This document shows, one piece after another, positions 26,872 through 34,098 of a stretch of DNA of 34,098 bases. The stretch is from Planctomycetaceae bacterium (GTDB lineage Bacteria; Planctomycetota; Planctomycetia; Pirellulales; Pirellulaceae), in NCBI GenBank assembly GCA_024225195.1, contig JAAEMV010000331.1, forward strand, positions 1-34,098, read 5' to 3'. A program made the translations under genes and the position numbers. Position 1 is the first letter of the stretch. Every line of letters starts with the position of its first letter. The notes below the pieces were generated by a model. That model worked only from the letters and a program-made list of their open reading frames with translations, did no database searches and was not told where the DNA came from.

Positions 26872-28389
26872 ATGAAAATCACACTTTCATCTGTATTGTT
26901 GGCAGTTTATCTGTCTTTCGGGGGTGCTCTTCTGGAACGAGCTGTCGCACAGGAGGCAAGTTCACAGTACAACGTCTTGTTCATCATTTCAGATGATCTG
27001 ACCTCGACAGCCCTTTCTTGTTATGGAAATCCTCGGTGTCAAACACCCAACATTGATGCGCTTGCTGCTCGCGGAACGCGCTTCACGCGGGCTTATTGCC
27101 AGGGGACATACTGTGGTCCCTCACGGGCTTCATTTATGTCGGGTTACTATCCACATGCAACAGGCGTTCTTGGTTATGACAGCCCGCGGCCTAAAATCGG
27201 TGATCGGGCAACGTGGCCGCAGCATTTTAAAAATAACGGATATTACACTGCGCGGGTTAGCAAGCTTTTTCATATGGGAGTTCCCGGCGGCATCGAGGTT
27301 GGTTTTGGTATCAAGGATCACTTGGGATCAGATGGTTCCGATGATCCGGCATCCTGGACCGAGCGATTCAATTGTCCAGGACCGGAGTGGAAGGCTCCTG
27401 GCGACATTGAACTGCTCGAGGGCAATCCGGATGGCAACAAGGCACCTGAAGGTGGTAATAATTTTATTGTTGTTGAGGCCGATGGAGGAGATGAAGTTCA
27501 CTCGGATGGGCTTGCGGCAAAGAAGGCAGTTGAGCTTATTGAGGCTCACAAAGATGAGCCGTTTTGGCTAGGGGTCGGGTTTGTTCGCCCTCATGTTCCG
27601 TTTGTCGCTCCGCGAAGTTATTTCCCGCCCTTTCTCCCGTATTCGAATATCGAATTGCCAGAAAAAATTGTTGGAGATCGCGATGACACCCCTCGCGCGG
27701 GAGTCAACTACAAGACCAGCGAAAATATGAAAATGGATATTCGTCGGCAAAAGAAAGCGGTAGGCGGATATCTCGCGTCCGTGGCCTTTATGGATGCTCA
27801 GGTTGGAAAAGTGATGGATGCACTCGACCGCGCTGGATTGCGAGAAAAGACAATTGTGATTTTTACAAGTGACCACGGGTACCATCTTGGCGAACATGAT
27901 TTTTGGGCCAAAGTTAGTCTTCGTGAAGAATCGGCGGCAGTCCCTCTGATCATTTGTGTGCCTAATCAAGCGCCGGGAGTTTGTAACAGTCTCGTCGAAC
28001 TTTTAGATCTTTATCCGACGGTTGCTGATCTTTGCGGACTCAAGGTTCCGCAACGGCTGCAAGGTAAAAATATTAAATCGATGTTGAGCAATCCGGAAGC
28101 AACGGTGCGAGAATCTGCTTTTAGCGTGGCGCCCATGCGTAAAGGGTTTTTACTTCGTGAAAATAAATGGGCCTATATCCAATACGGGGAAGATGCAGCC
28201 AACGGAATCGAGTTGTACGACATGGATTCAGATCCCAAGCAATATAATAATTTGGCAGGAGATCCGGCTCACACTGAGTTGATTAATGGCTTTAAAGCAA
28301 AGATGAAATTAAAAATGACTCAGATTAGAACCAACGATTTACCAACTTTAAAAAAACAGAAGAAGCGAAAAAAACAATCTAAACCGTAG
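26872..28389 (+). CDS. Secreted sulfatase, iduronate-2-sulfatase-like
   Basis: 'YNVLFIISDDLTSTALSCYGNPRCQTPNIDALAARGTRFTRAYCQGTYCGPSRASFMSG' (CGPSR), 'FWLGVGFVRPHVPFVAPRSYF', 'TIVIFTSDHGYHLGEHDFWAKVSLREESAAVPLII'. Confidence 0.93.
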   Translation: MKITLSSVLLAVYLSFGGALLERAVAQEASSQYNVLFIISDDLTSTALSCYGNPRCQTPNIDALAARGTRFTRAYCQGTYCGPSRASFMSGYYPHATGVLGYDSPRPKIGDRATWPQHFKNNGYYTARVSKLFHMGVPGGIEVGFGIKDHLGSDGSDDPASWTERFNCPGPEWKAPGDIELLEGNPDGNKAPEGGNNFIVVEADGGDEVHSDGLAAKKAVELIEAHKDEPFWLGVGFVRPHVPFVAPRSYFPPFLPYSNIELPEKIVGDRDDTPRAGVNYKTSENMKMDIRRQKKAVGGYLASVAFMDAQVGKVMDALDRAGLREKTIVIFTSDHGYHLGEHDFWAKVSLREESAAVPLIICVPNQAPGVCNSLVELLDLYPTVADLCGLKVPQRLQGKNIKSMLSNPEATVRESAFSVAPMRKGFLLRENKWAYIQYGEDAANGIELYDMDSDPKQYNNLAGDPAHTELINGFKAKMKLKMTQIRTNDLPTLKKQKKRKKQSKP

Positions 28390-28446
28390 CTTTTCTTTCG
28401 ATCCTTTAACGACTGCGGTGCAATCAAAATTTGCAAAAGAGGAACC

Positions 28447-30339
28447 ATGAGAATTTTACTTGTTTTGGTTAGCCTGTTTTTGTCCAGCTGGACTTCGGAA
28501 ATTTTGTGGGGTGAAGAGCCGCCCAATGTGGTTGTGTTTCTTACTGACGATCAAGGGTGGGGAGATTTGGGATGTTATGGGCATCCCAGAATTCAAAGCC
28601 CGCATTTGGACCAGTTTGCGGCTGAAGGCTTACGATTAACGCAGTGCTACGCTGGTTGCAGCGTATGTTCTCCTTCTCGGTCTGCTATTTTGACGGGTCG
28701 GACGCCCTATCGGAACGGCGTTTGGCGATGGATACCCCCGGGAAGTCAGTACCATCTTCGAACGAGTGAAATTACGATTGCGGAGCTATTGAAAGAACGT
28801 GGTTACGATACCTGCCACGTTGGGAAATGGCATCTAAACGGAAAATTCAACAGTGACGAGCAACCTCAGCCGAATGATCACGGATATGACCATTGGATGG
28901 CAACGCAGAATAATGCGGTACCTAACCACATGAACCCGGAGAATTTTGTTCGTAATGGAAATTCGATTGGCAAAGCGACCGGACCGAGTTCCATGATTTG
29001 TGTGGAGGAAGCAATCGATTGGCTTGAGTCTCGAGAAAATTCTAGCCGCCCCTTTTTCTTAACTGTCTGGACTCACGAGCCTCATTTGCCAATCGAATCG
29101 GCTGAAAAATACATGCAGGCTTACGCTGATATCGAAGACGAAGGTATTCGGCAGCATCACGGCAACATAACTCAACTCGACGATGCGTTTGGTACTTTAA
29201 TGGCGGGCTTGGATCGCCTTGAGCACCGAAAAGACACGCTCGTAATTTACACTTCCGACAATGGACCCGAGGGAAAAGGGACGTCGGGGAGAACGCGAGG
29301 ATCCACAGGAGGGTTACGGGGCAGGAAGCGAGCGTCACACGAAGGAGGAATTCGGGTGCCAGGAATTATTCGCTGGCCAGGACACGTGAAGGCAGGTTCA
29401 CAAAGTGATACGCCAGTGATCGGCTCAGATATTTTCTCCACGATTTGCGACATCGTGAACATACCTTTGCCTCAAGATCGAACGATCGATGGGGCGAGTA
29501 TATTGCCGGTTTTTGACAATCAACCGATCCAGCGAGAGCAACCACTCTATTGGCGAAACCATTTGGCTCCAGAGAACTCACGTGTAGCGATGCGAGTTGA
29601 TGATTGGAAGATATTAGCATCTGAGAATTTGACTAAGTTTGAGTTGTACAACATTCAAGAGGATTGGCAGGAAACAGACGACCTGCGATTGAAACACCCT
29701 GTCAAATTTGAGGTGCTCAAAAAGCAACTAATTCAAATGGATGCGGCGGTATTAGCCGAAGGTCCGGACTGGTGGAAAGAAGATAAATCCCGGTCTCGAA
29801 AAACAACCAAGACTGTTAACCCACCCCCTGGCACCGACAGCACGGGTCACTTTCAACAAGTCAATGGCGTCAGTGTGGCTGCGTGCGATTTGGGCTATCG
29901 ATTGAAAGCAACCGGTGAGGGCCTCGCGTTGCGAAAGCTCGACTCTCCCATTGTCGGGCGGGCGGTATTGAGCACAACGTATCGCAGCAACCAAAAAAAG
30001 GGGAAGATCCGAAATGCAGCGATCGTTTTTGGAACCGATTCTAGTAATCAGCAGACATTAAAAATTGGCACGGCCATTGGAATGAATCAACATGTGGCGT
30101 TTAGCGGCGGCTGGCAAAATGTTGGTGAGCTTGCCAAAGTTAACGCTGATTTTGAGCCGCTTGATACATTTCAGATCCAGGTTGAATTTGATTTAGATCG
30201 TCATTTGGCTATTACCAAGATCAATGGCAAAACGATGGAGGTAGCCTTGCCCGCGGCTTGGAAAGAAATTTCCTGGATAGGGTTTTACGTGAAAGCGACG
30301 GAATCAGATTTCGCCGATTTCAAAATTGAATTGGAATGA
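28447..30339 (+). CDS. Secreted sulfatase with ~170-aa C-terminal extension
   Basis: 'PPNVVVFLTDDQGWGDLGCYGHPRIQSPHLDQFAAEGLRLTQCYAGCSVCSPSRSAILTGRTPYRNG' (CSPSR), 'GYDTCHVGKWHL', 'TLVIYTSDNGPEG'. The C-terminal ~170 aa look like a separate beta-rich domain. Confidence 0.94.
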   Translation: MRILLVLVSLFLSSWTSEILWGEEPPNVVVFLTDDQGWGDLGCYGHPRIQSPHLDQFAAEGLRLTQCYAGCSVCSPSRSAILTGRTPYRNGVWRWIPPGSQYHLRTSEITIAELLKERGYDTCHVGKWHLNGKFNSDEQPQPNDHGYDHWMATQNNAVPNHMNPENFVRNGNSIGKATGPSSMICVEEAIDWLESRENSSRPFFLTVWTHEPHLPIESAEKYMQAYADIEDEGIRQHHGNITQLDDAFGTLMAGLDRLEHRKDTLVIYTSDNGPEGKGTSGRTRGSTGGLRGRKRASHEGGIRVPGIIRWPGHVKAGSQSDTPVIGSDIFSTICDIVNIPLPQDRTIDGASILPVFDNQPIQREQPLYWRNHLAPENSRVAMRVDDWKILASENLTKFELYNIQEDWQETDDLRLKHPVKFEVLKKQLIQMDAAVLAEGPDWWKEDKSRSRKTTKTVNPPPGTDSTGHFQQVNGVSVAACDLGYRLKATGEGLALRKLDSPIVGRAVLSTTYRSNQKKGKIRNAAIVFGTDSSNQQTLKIGTAIGMNQHVAFSGGWQNVGELAKVNADFEPLDTFQIQVEFDLDRHLAITKINGKTMEVALPAAWKEISWIGFYVKATESDFADFKIELE

Positions 30340-30365
30340 TTATTACTTTGCCATTCAACTAGAAT

Positions 30366-30731
30366 TCACGATTCAATTAAAACCGTATCATCGTCCTCAT
30401 AAGGCGGGCTACAGCAGCAGAGTAACCTTAGTACGACTGAGCCATCATTTGAGATTTGATGAATCTGGCCGGGTGGGATTGAGACGGCGTCGCCAACGCC
30501 GACGTGTTGCGTCTGCCCTTCGATGGTCATGATTCCCTGACCTTCGGTAATGAAGTAGATCTCTTCCGCCTTGATGTGATAGTGCGGAATCGTTTGCCCG
30601 CCGACCGGAACACGCGCCTCTGCGAGACTTTGATTACGGATGGAAGAATTTCGATAAGATAACAACTCTCTAATTTCGGAGGAGTCCTTCGTGGTAAACG
30701 AAGGAACAACATTAAGGTTTTTAACATCCAC
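30366..30731 (-). CDS. Cupin-domain protein
   Basis: 'PVGGQTIPHYHIKAEEIYFITEGQGIMTIEGQTQHVGVGDAVSIPPGQIHQISNDG' contains both cupin motifs with HxH...E and H. Confidence 0.92.
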   Translation of the reverse strand: MDVKNLNVVPSFTTKDSSEIRELLSYRNSSIRNQSLAEARVPVGGQTIPHYHIKAEEIYFITEGQGIMTIEGQTQHVGVGDAVSIPPGQIHQISNDGSVVLRLLCCCSPPYEDDDTVLIES

Positions 30732-30783
30732 GGTTGAAGTCCTGATTGTTATTTAAATTGTCTGGCGCGAGTGGTGAATTAAG

Positions 30784-31893
30784 TTATTTTTTCTCATTGT
30801 TCAGTGGCTGCCAAAGGCCAATGCGTCCATCACTCCCCGAGGCCCATCCTCGGTTTCCTGTTGGTGAAAATTGAACCGAATGAAATCCTGTTTCGGAAAT
30901 GCGTTGCCAAGTATGGCCAAGGTCAAAAGAAATATCTGTTCCGCTAGGCCCTACAGTAATTGCACATGGTGCTCCGCGGTGTCGAGCTTGTGTTACGCAA
31001 CTGCGAAAACCAGAAGGAGGTTTGCTGCCGCTGGGAATTGTCCATGTCACTCCCCCGTCGGAGGAAACCGCGTAGTTGTGAGTTTTGTCGTCAGCTAGTG
31101 TATAGTTCCCGCCAACGACGACCCCGCATTTTTGATTAAAAAAGCAAACGGAAAAAATTCCCGAGGAAGGGTCTCTTCGGATGGGAACGTTAGCCATTGC
31201 CCACTGTTTTCCGGCGTCCCGAGAAATAGCGATTCGACTTGTTTCGCTGACTTGCCCCTTTAGTTCGCTGCCCAAAGCAATAAAGATATTCGAGCCTGAG
31301 GTCGTAATCATGTTAGTACCGCTGGCGGCGAAGCCTGCTTCGCCGGGGCGAGTTGCCGGTGAGTTATCTACTGGTTTCCAAGATGCACCCCCGTCGGAGG
31401 TTGCTAAAAGAAATAATTTTCCGTCAATGGGATCACCCATGATGATTCCGTTTTCTTGATTTAAAAAAGAAAGCGCGTCGAGAAAGACTTTTTCATCTTT
31501 GTTTTCATACACCCGCTGCCATTTGGAACCTCCATCGGTGCTGCGGTAGACACAGGCAGGCGTTCCCGATGTCATGGCGACGATGGTTTTCGAGTCGATG
31601 GCGTGAATATCTCGAAAATCAAGATTCTCAGCCCCCGGAACAATACAGATGTTCCAGGTTTTACCGCGATCGGTAGAGTGGGCAATCGTTCCACCAGTTC
31701 CGCTGGCCCAAATGGTCGAATTCGAGAAAACATGTAGCCCGCGAAGACTAGCCTTTGTGTCGAGTTGAATGACTTGCCAAGGATCGGCTCCACGGCTTTC
31801 ATCCTCTTGATGTTCGGTTGCTTGTGTAAAACCAACAAGGAAGCTCGAAAAAGTGACAATTAATAGTAATGAATCAATCAGTTTAGTTTTCAT
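30784..31893 (-). CDS. Secreted YCF48-like/Asp-box beta-propeller protein
   Basis: Repeated Asp-box-like motifs: 'STDRGKTW', 'STDGGSKW', 'TSDGGASW', 'SRDAGKQW', 'SSDGGVTW', 'SFDLGHTW'. Signal-like N-terminus. Confidence 0.85.
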   Translation of the reverse strand: MKTKLIDSLLLIVTFSSFLVGFTQATEHQEDESRGADPWQVIQLDTKASLRGLHVFSNSTIWASGTGGTIAHSTDRGKTWNICIVPGAENLDFRDIHAIDSKTIVAMTSGTPACVYRSTDGGSKWQRVYENKDEKVFLDALSFLNQENGIIMGDPIDGKLFLLATSDGGASWKPVDNSPATRPGEAGFAASGTNMITTSGSNIFIALGSELKGQVSETSRIAISRDAGKQWAMANVPIRRDPSSGIFSVCFFNQKCGVVVGGNYTLADDKTHNYAVSSDGGVTWTIPSGSKPPSGFRSCVTQARHRGAPCAITVGPSGTDISFDLGHTWQRISETGFHSVQFSPTGNRGWASGSDGRIGLWQPLNNEKK

Positions 31894-32024
31894 TTGAAAC
31901 CTTAGTTGACTTATAATCAGCGATTGAAAGCAGGATTGTTTTGGGTTGGAAATTATTTGGCTGGAAATAGAAGTGTTGGGAAGTCAGAGCATCGACTTAA
32001 TCGTACGATTGCTGGAATACTGAA

Positions 32025-34098
32025 ATGACTAAGCATAATTTAACTTATCAGATTTGCCTTGGTGTAGTCTTCTTTCTCAATTTAATGTCGCACATTGGGT
32101 TTGGACAGGATCAGGTGAAGGTTAGCTTTGCCAATCAAGTACGGCCTATTTTTGAAAAGCACTGCTACTCTTGTCATGGTCCCGCCGCTCAAGAAAGCGA
32201 ATATCGGTTAGACGTCAAAAGTGCTGCGATGGGTGTTGGTGATCGTGGTGATCAGCCAATCGAAGTTGGCGATCGAAAACATAGCCCATTGTTTATGTTT
32301 GTTAGCGGTGCCGCGGACGATGAGCGAATGCCCCCAGTTGGTTCGGGTGAATCACTTAATCCGAAAGAGGTTGAGATTGTTGGCCGATGGATAGATGAAG
32401 GTGCGAGTTGGCCGGACGAATTTGCGAATGAATCAGCAATTGAATCAGGGCGGCAACAAATTAAAACAGATCATTGGTCATTTCAGCCGGTAGTCGATCA
32501 TGTCCCTCCCGGCGTCGAGTGGCCGTTGCCGGTAAATTTTCCCATTCGGGGAGCGGTAGATCAATTTATTAGCCGGAGTCTTCAAGAGAGCAGGCTTCGT
32601 CCATCGTTGCCGGCGGATCGCAGAACGCTAATTCGGCGGGTCTATCTGAATATGCTTGGTCTTTATCCAACGTCTGAACAGGTTGAAAATTTTCTTGCTG
32701 ATAAATCTGAATTTGCGTATCCGAATTTGATCGAACAGGTTTTGGCAAGTCCTCATTACGGTGAACGTTGGGCGCGTCATTGGTTAGATGTTGTTCGCTT
32801 TGGCGAATCAACTGGCTACGAAGTAAATAGAGATCGGGCGAATGCTTATTACTATCGAGATTATGTGATTGACTCACTCAACAACGATAAGTCCTACCAA
32901 GATTTTATTCTTGAACAGCTCGCGGGTGATTCGATTGGATCGGATGTCGGAACTGGATTTTTGGTCGGCGGCGCTCACGACATAGTGAAAAGCCCGGATA
33001 AAAATTTGACACTCATGCAGCGGGAAGATGAGTTAGCCGATTATGTGAACACCACCAGCACGACGTTTTTAGGTTTAACCGTCGGGTGTGCTCGATGCCA
33101 TAACCATAAATTTGATCCCATTCTTCAATCGGACTACTATTCACTTCAAGCGGTATTCGCCGGGGTTCAACATGGTGAGCGAAAGCTTAAAGAACACTTG
33201 GATCCATCCGTTCAGATAACAATGGACAAACTTGAAGCAGAGCGAATATCTTGTCAGCAAGAAATTGCTGAACTTGAAAATAGACTTTCTCCGCTGACGG
33301 CCAAAGCGGTTGATTCGCCGGCGGTGAATGCCAAGCAGAACGTCGATAGTTTTCCACCCACCGAAGCGAAATTCATTCGATTCAAAATCTTTCGAACGAA
33401 TGGGGCAGAACCTTGTATTGATGAACTGGAAGTGTTCTCTCATCAAGATCAGAAAAATGTGGCGCTGGCATCGAACGGGTGTAAGGTTCGCTCCTCAGGT
33501 GATTATCAGAATAATCCAAAACATAAATTGAAACACATTAATGACGGCAAGTATGGAAATGATTTCAGTTGGATATCTAATCAAAAAGGCGCGGGTTGGG
33601 TAGAGATTGAATTGCCAGCGGCGACAACAATTGACCAGATCGTTTGGGGACGAGAACGAAACGGTGCCTACGCCGACCGTTTAGCACTTGGTTACATCAT
33701 CGAAGTTTCGGTGGATGGGAAAAACTATCAGCGAGTTTCTGGTTCGTCGAGACGACCATCGAGTGTGGCGGGGTTATCTGTGTTAGATCCGGATGCGATA
33801 CGGCTCCTTTCTGAACCAGATGCTGCGAAAGCGAAAAAATTGTTGACGCTGTTAAAACAAACGGAATCTCAGCTTGCCAAATTGACTCAGTCGATCCCGA
33901 CTGCTTACGTGGGGAAATTCTCTAAGCCGCCCGTGATTAAACGTCTGTACCGTGGTGATCCACTTTCTCCCCGGGAGGAAGTTTATCCAGACGCTCTGGC
34001 CGTTCTGGGAACGTTGGGAATGACTTCGGATGAACCGGAGCACAGTCGGCGACTCAAGTTAGCCAAGTGGATCGCTTCTGAGGATAATCCGCTAACGG
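32025..34098 (+). CDS. PSD1-type planctomycete cytochrome-c protein (PSC1-DUF1549 architecture) with internal F5/8 type C-like domain; 3' truncated by window edge
   Basis: Open from ATG 32025 to the window end, so absent from the ORF track. 'VRPIFEKHCYSCHGPAAQESEYRLD', 'HWSFQPV', 'DQFISRSLQESRLRPSLPADRRTLIRRVYLNMLGLYPT', 'YGERWARHWLDVVRFGESTGYE', 'FLGLTVGCARCHNHKFDPI'. Then 'AKFIRFKIFRTNG...CIDELEVFS...AGWVEIELPAATTIDQIVWGRE' resembles discoidin/F5-8C. Confidence 0.9.
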   Translation, partial: MTKHNLTYQICLGVVFFLNLMSHIGFGQDQVKVSFANQVRPIFEKHCYSCHGPAAQESEYRLDVKSAAMGVGDRGDQPIEVGDRKHSPLFMFVSGAADDERMPPVGSGESLNPKEVEIVGRWIDEGASWPDEFANESAIESGRQQIKTDHWSFQPVVDHVPPGVEWPLPVNFPIRGAVDQFISRSLQESRLRPSLPADRRTLIRRVYLNMLGLYPTSEQVENFLADKSEFAYPNLIEQVLASPHYGERWARHWLDVVRFGESTGYEVNRDRANAYYYRDYVIDSLNNDKSYQDFILEQLAGDSIGSDVGTGFLVGGAHDIVKSPDKNLTLMQREDELADYVNTTSTTFLGLTVGCARCHNHKFDPILQSDYYSLQAVFAGVQHGERKLKEHLDPSVQITMDKLEAERISCQQEIAELENRLSPLTAKAVDSPAVNAKQNVDSFPPTEAKFIRFKIFRTNGAEPCIDELEVFSHQDQKNVALASNGCKVRSSGDYQNNPKHKLKHINDGKYGNDFSWISNQKGAGWVEIELPAATTIDQIVWGRERNGAYADRLALGYIIEVSVDGKNYQRVSGSSRRPSSVAGLSVLDPDAIRLLSEPDAAKAKKLLTLLKQTESQLAKLTQSIPTAYVGKFSKPPVIKRLYRGDPLSPREEVYPDALAVLGTLGMTSDEPEHSRRLKLAKWIASEDNPLT

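Noticed and set aside
27023-27571. 182-aa plus-strand ORF in the third sulfatase
   Set aside because: Out-of-frame overlap inside a strongly supported sulfatase; no domain or signal peptide.
1-34098. Mobile element, prophage, CRISPR or defence island
   Set aside because: No transposase, integrase, phage, Cas or restriction-type proteins, and no long terminal repeats were visible; content is metabolic and secreted enzymes.

Overview
The window looks like ordinary planctomycete-type (Pirellulales-like) chromosome. This lineage call is inferred from gene content: several secreted sulfatases, two DUF1559 prepilin-like proteins, a PSD1-type cytochrome-c protein, and Tat-exported or signal-peptide enzymes. 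I support about 25 coding regions and three strong intrinsic terminators. I saw no tRNA, rRNA, CRISPR array or transposase. The best candidate for something new is the 742-aa CDS at 2100..4328 (-). It is a head-to-tail duplication of a complete P-protein (chorismate mutase + prephenate dehydratase + ACT, then the same again). Hand alignment to E. coli PheA suggests the two chorismate mutase halves have lost complementary catalytic residues. Copy 1 keeps the Arg11 equivalent but has lost the Lys39, Arg51, Ser84 and Gln88 equivalents; copy 2 has the reverse pattern. This predicts a covalent pseudo-dimer with one composite mutase site. Other points of interest are a four-gene sulfatase operon with four different CxPxR maturation motifs, a lactonase-esterase fusion, a Gly/Arg-rich EF-hand protein with a structured leader, and a small orphan secreted protein. 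All calls come from reading the sequence and ORF translations; no database search was run.
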